Shown piece by piece: positions 1-11,600 of a stretch of DNA of 64,000 nucleotides. Both the position numbers and the translations under genes were made by a program. Origin of the DNA: Clusia tigrina (taxonomy: Eukaryota > Arthropoda > Insecta > Diptera > Clusiidae); assembly GCA_920105625.2 (NCBI GenBank), contig OV050033.1:111189700-111253699 (forward strand). The letters are read 5' to 3'. The stretch's first letter is position 1; the number at the start of each line of letters is the position of its first letter. The notes under the pieces were generated by a model. The model had not been told where the DNA came from, did no database searches, and saw nothing but the letters and a program-made list of their open reading frames with translations.

Positions 1-44
1 AAAATTTCAAGGTTTTATGACGCTCCAGCAAAAAGTTACAAGCA

Positions 45-59
45 TTTGCATGTTGCAAA
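45..59 (+). other. Perfect dyad in the GCATG monomer variant (6-bp arms, 3-bp loop)
   Basis: TTTGCA-TGT-TGCAAA is a perfect inverted repeat, found where the core reads GCATTTGCATG followed by TTGCAAAC. The common core has TTTGTA in the first arm and is imperfect. In the S-rich half the related form reads TTTGCATGTTGGAAAC, which breaks the dyad. Confidence 0.65.
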
Positions 60-200
60 CTTTGATAGGTATAGGATGCACCGTATAGAAGTTAGGGCCA
101 TTTGAAGTTTTGATTTGGTATTTGATTTGGTATTCAAGGGTAGCATAGCTTTGAGCGATAGCTTAAATTGACAAGAGGCTCGAGTACTTTATTGTTACAA

Positions 201-319
201 AATTTCAAGGTTTTATGACCCTCCAGTAAAAAGTTACATGCATTTGTATGTTTCAAACTTGGATAGGTGTAGGATGTACCGTATAGAAGTTAGGACCATT
301 TGAAGCTTTATCAGTGTTT
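201..319 (+). repeat. Representative short monomer (S type, 119 bp)
   Basis: This copy matches the first part of F as far as TTTAATTT (TTTGATTT in most S copies) and then passes directly into CATGGTTTTATG of the next unit, so 77 bp of F is absent (196 minus 119). S copies carry AAGCTT (here 303-308) where F carries AAGTTT, and the unit after the junction starts CATGG where a unit following F starts CAAGG. The three markers travel together throughout the window. Many S copies are 118 bp because TATGACCCTCC has lost one base (TATGCCCTCC or TATGCCTTCC). Confidence 0.95.
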
Positions 320-461
320 AATTTCATGGTTTTATGACCCTCCAGTAAAAAGTTACAAGCATTTGTATGTTGCAAACTTTGATAGGTTTAGGACGTACCG
401 TAAAGAAGTTAGGGCCATTTGAAGTTTTATCAGTGTTTGATTTGGGACTCAAGGGTAGCAT

Positions 462-478
462 AGCTATGAACGATAGCT
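462..478 (+). other. Perfect dyad in the TATGAACG monomer variant (6-bp arms, 5-bp loop)
   Basis: AGCTAT-GAACG-ATAGCT is a perfect inverted repeat. The common form has AGCTTT-GAGCG-ATAGCT, with one arm mismatch. The perfect form recurs in monomers with TATGAACG, for example near 1760, 4764, 6175, 8100, 16910, 39440 and 52815. It could form a small hairpin or cruciform. No function is shown by the sequence. Confidence 0.7.
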
Positions 479-710
479 TAAATTGACAAGAGGCTCGAGT
501 ACTTTATTGTTACAAAATTTCAAAGTGTTATGACGCTCCAGTAAAAAGTTACAAGCATATGTATGTTGCAAACTTTGATAGGTGTTGGACGTACCGTATA
601 GAATTAAGGCCATTTGAAGTTTTATCAGTGTTTGATTTGGGACTCAAGGGTAGCATAGCTTTGAGCGATAGCTTAAATTGACAAGGGGCTCGAGTACTTT
701 ATTGTTACAA

Positions 711-906
711 AATTTCAAGGTTTTATGACCCTCCAGTAAAAAGTTACAAACATTTGTATGTTGCAAACTTTGATAGGTGTAGGACGTACCGTATAGAAGT
801 TAGGGCAATTTGAAGTTTCATCAGTGTTTGATTTGGGACTCACGGATAGCATAGCTTTGAGCGATAGCTTAAATTGACAAGAGGCTCGCGTACTTTATTG
901 TTACAA
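711..906 (+). repeat. Representative full-length monomer (F type, 196 bp)
   Basis: This is one F monomer counted from AATTTCAAGG to the next AATTTCAAGG. In order it holds the AGTAAAAAGTTAC block, TGCAAACTTTGATAGG, the GACGTACCGTATAG block, GAAGTTAGGGC (CAATTTG here, CCATTTG in most copies), then TTTGATTTGGGACTC. The F-specific segment follows, with GTAGCATAGC, GCGATAGCTTAAATTGAC, usually a CTCGAG (XhoI) site, and TACTTTATTGTTAC. Most F copies measure 195-196 bp and the range is 194-198. The length is close to one nucleosome repeat. Monomer phase is arbitrary. Confidence 0.95.
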
Positions 907-1295
907 AATTTCAAGGTTTTATGACGCTCCAGTAAAAAGTTACAAGCATTTGAATGTTGCAAACTTTGATAGGTGTAGGACGTACCGTATAGAAGTTAGG
1001 GCCATTTGAAGTTTTGTCAGGGTTTGATTTGGGACTCAAGGGTAGCATAGCTTTGAGCGATAGCTTTAATTGACAAGAGGCTCGAGTACTTTACTGATAC
1101 AAAATTTCAAGATTTTATGACGCTCCAGTAAAAAGTGACAAGCATTTGTATGTTGCAAACTTTGATAGGAATAGGATGCTCCGTATAGAAGTTAGGGCCA
1201 TTTGAAGTTTTATCAGTAATTGATTTGGACTCACGGGTAGCATAGCTTTGAGCGATAGCATAAATTGACAAGAGGCTCGAGTACTTTATTGTTAC

Positions 1296-4200
1296 AAAAT
1301 TTCAAGGTTTTATGACGCTCCAGTAAAAAGTTACAAGCATTTGCATGTTGCAAACTTTGATAGGTATAGGATGCACCGTATAGAAGTTAGGGCCATTTGA
1401 AGTTTTGATTTGGTATTTGATTTGGTATTCAAGGGTAGCATAGCTTTGAGCGATAGCTTAAATTGACAAGAGGCTCGAGTACTTTATTGTTACAAAATTT
1501 CAAGGTTTTATGACCCTCCAGTAAAAAGTTACAAGCATTTGTATGTTTCAAACTTGGATAGGTGTAGGATGTACCGTATAGAAGTTAGGACCATTTGAAG
1601 CTTTATCAGTGTTTGATTTCATGGTTTTATGACCCTCCAGTAAAAAAGTTACAAGCATTTGTATGTTGCAAACTTTGATAGGTTTAGGACGTACCGTATA
1701 GAAGTTAGGGCCATTTGAAGTTTTATCAGTGTTTGATTTGGGACTCAAGGGTAGCATAGCTATGAACAATAGCTTAAATTGACAAGAGGCTCGAGTACTT
1801 TATTGTTACAAAATTTCAAAGTGTTATGACGCTCCAGTAAAAAGTTACAAGCATATGTATGTTGCAAACTTTGATAGGTGTTGGACGTACCGTATAGAAT
1901 TAAGGCCATTTGAAGTTTTATCAGTGTTTGATTTGGGACTCAAGGGTAGCATAGCTTTGAGCGATAGCTTAAATTGACAAGGGGCTCGAGTACTTTATTG
2001 TTACAAAATTTCAAGGTTTTATGACCCTTCAGTAAAAAGTTACAAACATTTGTATGTTGCAAACTTTGATCGGTGTAGGACGTACCGTATAGAAGTTAGG
2101 GCCATTTGAAGCTTTATCAGTGTTTGATTTCATGGTTTTATGCCCTCCAGTAAAAAGTTACAAGCATTTGCATGTTGCAAACTTTGATAGGTATAGGATG
2201 CACCGTATAGAAGTTAGGGCCATTTGAAGTTTTGTCAGGGTTTGATTTGGGACTCAAGGGTAGCATAGCTTTGAGCGATAGCTTTAATTGACAAGAGGCT
2301 CTAGTACTTTACTGATACAAAATTTCAAGATTTTATGACGCTCCAGTAAAAAGTTACAAGCATTTGCATGTTGCAAACTTTGATAGGTATAGGATGCACC
2401 GTATAGAAGTTAGGGCCATTTGAAGTTTTATCAGTGTTTGATTTGGTATTCAAGGGTAGCATAGCTTTGAGCGATAGCTTAAATTGACAAGAGGCTCGAG
2501 TACTTTATTGTTACAAAATTTCTTGGTTTTATGACGCTCCAGTTAAAAGTTACAAGTATTTGTATGTTGCAAACTTTGATAGGTATAGGATGCACCGTAT
2601 AGAAGTTAGGGCCATTTGAAGTTTTATCAGTGTTTGATTTGGGACTCAAGGGTAGCATAGCTTTGAGCGATAGCTTAAATTGACAAGATGCTCGAGTACT
2701 TTATTGTTACAAAATTACAAAGTGTTATGACGCTCCAGTAAAAAGTTACAAGCATATGTATGTTGCAAACTGTGATAATTGTAGGACGTACCGTATATAA
2801 TTAAGGCCATTTGAAGTTTTATCAGTGTTTGATTTGGGACTCAAGGGTAGCATTGCTTTGAGCGATAGCTTAAATTGACAAGAGGCTCCAGTACTTTATT
2901 GTTACAAAATTTGAAGGTTTTAGGACCCTCCAGTAAAAAGTTACAAGCATTTGTATGTTGCAAACTTTGATAGGTGTAGGACGTACCATTTGAAGCTTTA
3001 TCAGTGTTTGATTTCATGGTTTTATGCCCTCCAGTAAAAAGTTACAAGCATTTGTATGTTGCAAACTTTGATAGGTGTAGGACGTACTGTATAGAAGTTA
3101 GGGCCATTTGAAGCTTTATCAGTGTTTAATTTCAAGGTTTTATGACGCTCCAGTAAAACGTTACAAGCATTTGTATGCTGCAAACTTTGATAGGTATAGG
3201 ATGCACCGTATAAAAGTTAGGGCCATTTGAAGTTTTTTCAGTGTTTGATTTGGGACTCAACCGTAGCATAGCTTTGAGCGATAGCTTAAATTGACAAGAG
3301 GCTCGAGTACTTTATTGTTACAAAATTTCAAGGTTTTATGACCCTCCAGTAAAAAGTTACAAACATTTGTATGTTGCAAACTTTGATAGGTGTAGGACGT
3401 ACCGTATAGAAGTTAGGGCAATTTGAAGTTTCATCAGTGTTTGATTTGGGACTCACGGATAGCATAGCTTTGAGCGATAGCTTAAATTGACAAGAGGCTC
3501 GCGTACTTTATTGTTACAAAATTTCAAGGTTTTATGACGCTCCAGTAAAAAGTTACAAGCATTTGAATGTTGCAAACTTTGATAGGTGTAGGACGTACCG
3601 AATAGAAGTTAGGGCCATTTGAAGTTTTGTCAGGGTTTGATTTGGGACTCAAGGGTAGCATAGCTTTGAGCGATAGCTTTAATTGACAAGAGGCTCGAGT
3701 ACTTTACTGATACAAAATTTCAAGATTTTATGACGCTCCAGTAAAAAGTGACAAGCATTTGTATGTTGCAAACTTTGATAGGAATAGGATGCTCCGTATA
3801 GAAGTTAGGGCCATTTGAAGTTTTATCAGTGTTTGATTTGGACTCACGGGTAGCATAGCTTTGAGCGATAGCATAAATTGACAAGAGGCTCGAGTACTTT
3901 ATTGTTACAAAATTTCAAGGTTTTATGACGCTCCAGTAAAAAGTTACAAGCATTTGAATGTTGCAAACTTTGATAGGTGTAGGACGTACCGTTTAGAAGT
4001 TAGGGCCATTTGAAGTTTTGTCAGGGTTTGATTTGGGACTCAAGGGTAGCATAGCTTTGAGCGATAGCTTAAATTGACAAGATGCTCGAGTACTTTATTG
4101 TTACAAAATTTCAAGGTTTTATGACGCTCCAGTAAAAAGTTACAAGCATTTGTATGCTGCAAACTTTGATAGGTATAGGATGCACCGTATTGAAGTTAGG

Positions 4201-4300
4201 GCCATTTGAAGTTTTATCAGTGTTTGATTTGGGACTCAACCGTAGCATAGCTTTGAGCGATAGCTTTAATTGACAAGAGGCTCGAGTACTTTATTGTTAC
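1296..4300 (+). repeat. A-module copy 2 followed by mixed F-rich satellite
   Basis: A-module copy 2 spans about 1296-2076. From there to about 2340 the sequence follows 5080-5345. It then switches at about 2350-2530 to monomers with a TTTCTTGG variant, like those near 11470. At about 2700-3400 it follows the order seen at 9350-10050, including a 102-bp short monomer at 2908-3009. From 3394 it repeats 781-1295 at offset 2613. The switches between paralogous blocks inside 3 kb are what unequal exchange would leave. No non-satellite sequence is present. Confidence 0.8.
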
Positions 4301-4500
4301 AAAATTTCAAGGTTTTATGACGCTCCAGCAAAAAGTTACAAGCATTTGCATGTTGCAAACTTTGATAGGTATAGGATGCACCGTATAGAAGTTAGGGCCA
4401 TTTGAAGTTTTGATTTGGTATTTGATTTGGTATTCAAGGGTAGCATAGCTTTGAGCGATAGCTTAAATTGACAAGAGGCTCGAGTACTTTATTGTTACAA
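4301..4500 (+). repeat. Leading F monomer of A-module copy 3
   Basis: This 200-bp stretch matches 1-200 at offset 4300, including the rare CCAGCAAAAAG variant near base 28 (4328). It carries the duplicated GATTTGGTATTT. It lies directly before the 1411-bp higher-order repeat and is not part of that repeat's second copy. Confidence 0.85.
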
Positions 4501-5911
4501 AATTTCAAGGTTTTATGACCCTCCAGTAAAAAGTTACATGCATTTGTATGTTTCAAACTTGGATAGGTGTAGGATGTACCGTATAGAAGTTAGGACCATT
4601 TGAAGCTTTATCAGTGTTTGATTTCATGGTTTTATGACCCTCCAGTAAAAAGTTACAAGCATTTGTATGTTGCAAACTTTGATAGGTTTAGGACGTACCG
4701 TAAAGAAGTTAGGGCCATTTGAAGTTTTATCAGTGTTTGATTTGGGACTCAAGGGTAGCATAGCTATGAACGATAGCTTAAATTGACAAGAGGCTCGAGT
4801 ACTTTATTGTTACAAAATTTCAAAGTGTTATGACGCTCCAGTAAAAAGTTACAAGCATATGTATGTTGCAAACTTTGATAGGTGTTGGACGTACCGTATA
4901 GAATTAAGGCCATTTGAAGTTTTATCAGTGTTTGATTTGGGACTCAAGGGTAGCATAGCTTTGAGCGATAGCTTAAATTGACAAGGGGCTCGAGTACTTT
5001 ATTGTTACAAAATTTCAAGGTTTTATGACCCTTCAGTAAAAAGTTACAAACATTTGTATGTTGCAAACTTTGATCGGTGTAGGACGTACCGTATAGAAGT
5101 TAGGGCCATTTGAAGCTTTATCAGTGTTTGATTTCATGGTTTTATGCCCTCCAGTAAAAAGTTACAAGCATTTGCATGTTGCAAACTTTGATAGGTATAG
5201 GATGCACCGTATAGAAGTTAGGGCCATTTGAAGTTTTGTCAGGGTTTGATTTGGGACTCAAGGGTAGCATAGCTTTGAGCGATAGCTTTAATTGACAAGA
5301 GGCTCGAGTACTTTACTGATACAAAATTTCAAGATTTTATGACGCTCCAGTAAAACGTGACAAGCATTTGTATGTTGCAAACTTTGATAGGAATAGGATG
5401 CTCCGTATAGAAGTTAGGGCCATTTGAAGTTTTATCAGTGTTTGATTTGGACTCACGGGTAGCATAGCTTTGAGCGATAGCTTAAATTGACAAGAGGCTC
5501 GAGTACTTTATTGTTACAAAATTTCAAGGTTTTATGACGCTCCAGTAAAAAGTTACAAGCATTTGAATGCTGCAAACTTTGATAGGTGTAGGACGTACCG
5601 TTTAGAAGTTAGGGCCATTTGAAGTTTTGTCAGGGTTTGATTTGGGACTCAACGGTAGCATAGCTTTGAGCGATAGCTTAAATTGACAAGATGCTCGAGT
5701 ACTTTATTGTTACAAAATTTCAAGGTTTTATGACGCTCCAGTAAAAAGTTACAAGCATTTGTATGCTGCAAACTTTGATAGGTATAGGATGCACCGTATT
5801 GAAGTTAGGGCTATTTGAAGTTTTATCAGTGTTTGATTTGGGACTCAACCGTAGCATAGCTTTGAGCGATAGCTTAAATTGACAAGAGGCTCGAGTACTT
5901 TATTGTTACAA
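4501..5911 (+). repeat. 1411-bp higher-order repeat, copy 1 (8 monomers: S F F S F F F F)
   Basis: Monomer starts at 4501, 4620, 4816, 5011, 5130, 5325, 5520 and 5716 give lengths 119, 196, 195, 119, 195, 195, 196 and 196, which sum to 1411. The next copy aligns at constant offset 1411 at every point checked, for example GACGCTCCAG at 5341 and 6752. The second F has GTTGGACG and GAATTAAGG. The second S begins with GATCGG in its repeat core. The unit is F-rich (6F:2S). Confidence 0.92.
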
Positions 5912-7322
5912 AATTTCAAGGTTTTATGACCCTTCAGTAAAAAGTTACAAGCATTTGTATGTTGCAAACTTTGATAGGTGTAGGATGTACCGTATAGAAG
6001 TTAGGACCATTTGAAGCTTTATCAGTGTTTGATTTCATGGTTTTATGACCCTCCAGTAAAAAGTTACAAGCATTTGTATGTTGCAAACTTTGATAGGTTT
6101 AGGACGTACCGTAAAGAAGTTAGGGCCATTTGAAGTTTTATCAGTGTTTGATTTGGGACTCAAGGGTAGCATAGCTATGAACGATAGCTTAAATTGACAA
6201 GAGGCTCGAGTACTTTATTGTTACAAAATTTCAAAGTGTTATGACGCTCCAGTAAAAAGTTACAAGCATATGTATGTTGCAAACTTTGATAGGTGTTGGA
6301 CGTACCGTATAGAATTAAGGCCATTTGAAGTTTTATCAGTGTTTGATTTGGGACTCAAGGGTAGCATAGCTTTGAGCGATAGCTTAAATTGACAAGGGGC
6401 TCGAGTACTTTATTGTTACAAAATTTCAAGGTTTTATGACCCTTCAGTAAAAAGTTACAAACATTTGTATGTTGCAAACTTTGATCGGTGTAGGACGTAC
6501 CGTATAGAAGTTAGGGCCATTTGAAGCTTTATCAGTGTTTGATTTCATGGTTTTATGCCCTCCAGTAAAAAGTTACAAGCATTTGCATGTTGCAAACTTT
6601 GATAGGTATAGGATGCACCGTATAGAAGTTAGGGCCATTTGAAGTTTTGTCAGGGTTTGATTTGGGACTCAAGGGTAGCATAGCTTTGAGCGAAAGCTTT
6701 AATTGACAAGAGGCTCGAGTACTTTACTGATACAAAATTTCAAGATTTTATGACGCTCCAGTAAAACGTGACAAGCATTTGTATGTTGCAAACTTTGATA
6801 GGAATAGGATTCTCCGTATAGAAGTTAGGGCCATTTGAAGTTTTATCAGTGTTTGATTTGGACTCACGGGTAGCATAGCTTTGAGCGATAGCTTAAATTG
6901 ACAAGAGGCTCGAGTACTTTATTGTTACAAAATTTCAAGGTTTTATGACGCTCCAGTAAAAAGTTACAAGCATTTGAATGCTGCAAACTTTGATAGGTGT
7001 AGGACGTACCGTTTAGAAGTTAGGGCCATTTGAAGTTTTGTCAGGGTTTGATTTGGGACTCAAGGGTAGCATAGCTTTGAGCGATAGCTTAAATTGACAA
7101 GATGCTCGAGTACTTTATTGTTACAAAATTTCAAGGTTTTATGACGCTCCAGTAAAAAGTTACAAGCATTTGTATGCTGCAAACTTTGATAGGTATAGGA
7201 TGCACCGTATTGAAGTTAGGGCTATTTGAAGTTTTATCAGTGTTTGATTTGGGACTCAACCGTAGCATAGCTTTGAGCGATAGCTTAAATTGACAAGAGG
7301 CTCGAGTACTTTATTGTTACAA
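5912..7322 (+). repeat. 1411-bp higher-order repeat, copy 2
   Basis: This is the direct tandem duplicate of 4501-5911. Differences I saw are few, for example CTCAACGG at about 5650 against CTCAAGGG at 7060, and ATGCTCC at 5400 against ATTCTCC at 6810. The right part, from about 6335, is present again at 37675-38662 (offset 31340). Confidence 0.92.
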
Positions 7323-8675
7323 AATTTCAAGGTTTTATGACCCTTCAGTAAAAAGTTACAAGCATTTGTATGTTGCAAACTTTGATAGGTGTAGGACATA
7401 CCGTATAGAAGTTAGGGCCATTTGTAGCTTTATCAGTGTTTGCTTTCATGGTTTTATGACCCTCCAGTAAAAAGTTACAAGCATTTGTATGTTGCAAACT
7501 TTGGTAGGTGTAGGACGTACCGTATAGAAGTTAGGGCCATTTGAAATATTATCAGTGTTTGATTTGCGACTCAAGGGTAGCATAGCTTTGAGCGATAGCT
7601 TTAATTGACAAGAGGCTCGAGTACTTTATTGTTACAAAATTTCAAGGTTTTATGACGCTCCAGTAAAAAGTTACAAGCATTTGCATGTTGCAAACTTTGA
7701 TAGGTATAAGATGCACCGTATAGAAGTTAGGGCCATTTGAAGTTTTGATTGGGTATTTGATTTGGTATTCAAGGGTAGCATAGCTTTGAGCGATAGCTTA
7801 AATTGACAAGAGGCTCGAGTACTTTATTGTTACAAAATTTCAAGGTTTTATGACCCTCCAATAAAAAGTTACAAGCATTTGTATGTTTCAAACTTGGATA
7901 GGTGTAGGATGTACCGTATAGAAGTTAGGACCATTTGAAGCTTTATCAGTGGTTGATTTCATGGTTTTATGACCCTCCAGTAAAAAGTTACAAGCATTTG
8001 TATGTTGCAAACTTTGATAGGTTTAGGACGTACCGTATAGAAGTTAGGGCCATTTGAAGTTTTATCAGTGTTTGATTTGGGACTCAAGGGTAGCATAGCT
8101 ATGAACGATAGCTTAAATTGACAAGAGGCTCGAGTACTTTATTGTTACAAAATTTCAAAGTGTTATGACGCTCCAGTAAAAAGTTACAAGCATATGTATG
8201 TTGCAAACTTTGATAGGTGTTGGACGTACCGTATAGAATTAAGGCCATTTGAACTTTTATCAGTGTTTGATTTGGGACTCAAGGGTAGCATAGCTTTGAG
8301 CGATAGCTTAAATTGACAAGGGGCTCGAGTACTTTATTGTTACAAAATTTCAAGGTTTTATGATCCTTCAGTAAAAAGTTACAAACATTTGTATGTTGCA
8401 AACTTTGATCGGTGTAGGACGTACCGTATAGAAGTTAGGGCCATTTGAAGCTTTATCAGTGTTTGATTTCATGGTTTTATGCCCTCCAGTAAAAAGTTAC
8501 AAGCATTTGTATGTTGCAAACTTTGATAGGTGTAGGACGTACTGTATAGAAGTTAGGGCCATTTGAAGCTTTATCAGTGTTTGATTTCATGGTTTTATGA
8601 CGCTCCAGTAAAAAGTGACAAGCATTTGTATGTTGCAAACTTTGATAGGTATAGGATGCACCGTATAGAAGTTAG
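7323..8675 (+). repeat. Satellite block between the 1411-bp and 4518-bp repeats, with A-module copy 4
   Basis: It opens with an S copy carrying private changes (TTTGTAGCTT and GTTTGCTTTC near 7425-7445) and an F with TTTGGTAGG and GAAATATT. A further A-module starts at 7636, matching 4301 at offset 3335, with GATTGGGTATTT in place of GATTTGGTATTT. The block ends with two consecutive S copies leading into the 26-mer. The whole block is repeated in the right half at about 38663-40865, where 1022 bp of it is present twice. Confidence 0.85.
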
Positions 8676-11600
8676 GGCCATTTGAAGTTTTTTCAGTGTT
8701 TGATTTGGGACTCAACCGTAGCATAGCTTTGAGCGATAGCTTAAATTGACAAGAGGCTCGAGTACTTTATTGTGACAAAATTTCAAGGTTTTATGACGCT
8801 CCAGTAAAAAGTTTCAAGCATTTGAATGTTGCAAACTTTGATAGGTGTAGGACGTACCGTATAGAAGTTAGGGCCATTTGAAGTTTTATCAGTGTTTGAT
8901 TTGGGACTCAAGGGTAGCATAGCTTTGAGCGATAGCTTTAATTGACAAGAGGCTCGAGTACTTTATTGATACAAAATTTCAAGGTTTTATGACGCTCTAG
9001 TAAAAAGTTACAAGCATTTGCATGTTGGAAACTTTGATAGGTATAGGATGCACCGTATAGAAGTTAGGGCCATTTGAAGTTTTATCAGTGTTTGATTTGG
9101 TATTCAAGGGTAGCATAGGTTTGAGCGATAGCTTAAATTGACAAGAGGCTCGAGTACTTTATTGTTACAAAATTTCAAGGTTTTATGAACCTCCAGTAAA
9201 AAGATACAAGCATTTGTATGTTGCAAACTTTGATAGGTGTAGGATGTACCGTATAGAAGTTAGGGCAATTTGAAGTTTTATCAGTGTTTGATTTGGGACT
9301 CAAGGGTAGCATAGCTTTGAGCGATAGCTTAAATTGACAAGATGCTCGAGTACTTTATTGTTACAAAATTACAAAGTGTTATGACGCCCCAGTAAAAAGT
9401 TACAAGCATATGTATGTTGCAAACTTTGATAGGTGTAGGACGTACCGTATATAATTAAGGCCATTTGAAGTTTTATCAGTGTTTGATTTGGGACTCAAGG
9501 GTAGCATAGCTTTGAGCGATAGCTTAAATTGACAAGAGGCTCGAGTACTTTATTGTTACAAAATTTCAAGGTTTTATGACCCTCCAGTAAAAAGTTACAA
9601 GCATTTGTATGTTGCAAACTTTGATAGGTGTAGGACGTACCATTTGAAGCTTTATCAGTGTTTGATTTCATGGTTTTATGCCCTCCAGTAAAAAGTTACA
9701 AGCATTTGTATGTTGCAAACTTTGATAGGTGTAGGACGTACTGTATAGAAGTTAGGGCCATTTGAAGCTTTATCAGTGTTTAATTTCAAGGTTTTATGAC
9801 GCTCCAGTAAAACGTTACAAGCATTTGTATGCTGCAAACTTTGATAGGTATAGGATGCACCGTATAAAAGATAGGGCCATTTGAAGTTTTTTCAGTGTTT
9901 GATTTGGGACTCAACCGTAGCATAGCTTTGAGCGATAGCTTAAATTGACAAGAGGCTCGAGTACTTTATTGTTACAAAATTTCAAGGTTTTATGACCCTC
10001 CAGTAAAAAGTTACAAACATTTGTATGTTGCAAACTTTGATAGGTGTAGGACGTACCGTATAGAAGTTAGGGCAATTTGAAGTTTCATCAGTGTTTGATT
10101 TGGGACTCACGGATAGCATAGCTTTGAGCGATAGCTCAAATTGCCAAGAGGCTCGCGTACTTTATTGTTACAAAATTTCAAGGTTTTATGACGCTCCAGT
10201 AAAAAGTTACAAGCATTTGAATGTTGCAAACTTTGATAGGTGTAGGACGTACCGTATAGAAGTTAGGGCCATTTGAAGTTTTGTCAGGGTTTGATTTGGG
10301 ACTCAAGGGTAGCATAGCTTTGAGCGATAGCTTTAATTGACAAGAGGCTCGAGTACTTTACTGATATAAAATTTCAAGATTTTATGACGCTCCAGTAAAA
10401 AGTGACAAGCATTTGTATGTTGCAAACTTTGATAGGAATAGGATGCTACGTATAGAAGTTAGGGCCATTTGAAGTTTTATCAGTGTTTGATTTGGACTCA
10501 CGGGTAGCATAGCTTTGAGCGATAGCTTAAATTGACAAGAGGCTCGAGTCCTTTATTGTTACAAAATTTCAAGGTTTTATGACGCTCCAGTAAAAAGTTA
10601 CAAGCATTTGAATGTTGCAAACTTTGATAGGTGTAGGACATACCGTTTAGAAGTTAGGGCCATTTGAAGTTTTGTCAGGGTTTGATTTGGGACTCAAGGG
10701 TAGCATAGCTTTGAGCGATAGCTTAAATTGACAAGATGCTCGAGTACTTTATTGTTACAAAATTTCAAGGTTTTATGACGCGCCAGTAAAAAGTTACAAG
10801 CATTTGTATGCTGCAAACTTTGATAGGTATAGGATGCACCGTATTGAAGTTAGGGCCATTTGAAGTTTTATCAGTGTTTGATTTGGGACTCAACCGTAGC
10901 ATAGCTTTGAGCGATAGCTTTAATTGACAAGAGGCTCGAGTACTTTATTGTTACAAAATTTCAAGGTTTTATGACGCTCCAGTAAAAAGTTACAAGCATT
11001 TGCATGTTGCAAACTTTCATAGGTATAGGATGCACCGTATAGAAGTTAGGGCCATTTGAAGTTTTGATTTGGTATTTGATTTGGTATTCAAGGGTAGCAT
11101 AGCTTTGAGCGATAGCTTAAATTGACAAGGGGCTCGAGTACTTTATTGTTACAAAATTTCAAGGTTTTATGACCCTTCAGTAAAAAGTTACAAACATTTG
11201 TATGTTGCAAACTTTGATCGGTGTAGGACGTACCGTATAGAAGTTAGGGCCATTTGAAGCTTTATCAGTGTTTGATTTCATGGTTTTATGCCCTCCAGTA
11301 AAAAGTTACAAGCATTTGCATGTTGCAAACTTTGATAGGTATAGGATGCACCGTATAGAAGTTAGGGCCATTTGAAGTTTTATCAGTGTTTGATTTGGTA
11401 TTCAAGGGTAGCATAGCTTTGAGCGATAGCTTAAATTGACAAGAGGCTCGAGTACTTTATTGTCACAAAATTTCTTGGTTTTATGACGCTCCAGTTAAAA
11501 GTTACAAGCATTTGTATGTTGCAAACTTTGATAGGTATAGGATGCACCGTATAGAAGTTAGGGCCATTTGAAGTTTTATCAGTGTTTGATTTGGGACTCA

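Larger units (their letters stand above)
1..1295 (+). repeat. A-module copy 1 and following F monomers
   Basis: Bases 1-780 form a module: an F copy in which the usual TTATCAGTG is replaced by a second GATTTGGTATTT, then S, then three F copies, one with TAGCTATGAACG and one with GTATAGAATTAAGG. The module recurs at 1296-2076 (offset 1295, then 1296 after one inserted A in a poly-A run near 1645) and at 4301-5080 (offset 4300). After about 780 this copy instead continues with a GGCAATTTGAAGTTTCATC series that recurs at 3394 onward (offset 2613). The left edge cuts a monomer, so the array extends beyond the window. Confidence 0.85.

Noticed and set aside
44..51. Octamer-like ATTTGCAT in GCATG monomers
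   Set aside because: An exact 8-mer match in AT-rich repeated DNA is expected by chance, and there is no promoter context.
801..806. TTAGGG telomere-like motif in each monomer
   Set aside because: It is a single hexamer per monomer inside GAAGTTAGGGCC and is never tandem, so it is not a telomeric repeat.
1548..1769. 73-codon minus-strand open frame
   Set aside because: It is a satellite read-through over S and F copies, with internal repetition of the same peptide. Not a gene.
10091..10276. Recurrent 61-codon plus-strand open frame (also 42453, 42649, 44436, 48954)
   Set aside because: It is created by single substitutions in one F monomer (CTCAAATTGCC for CTTAAATTGAC) and carried along by segmental duplication. 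There is no ribosome-site, promoter or conserved-domain evidence.
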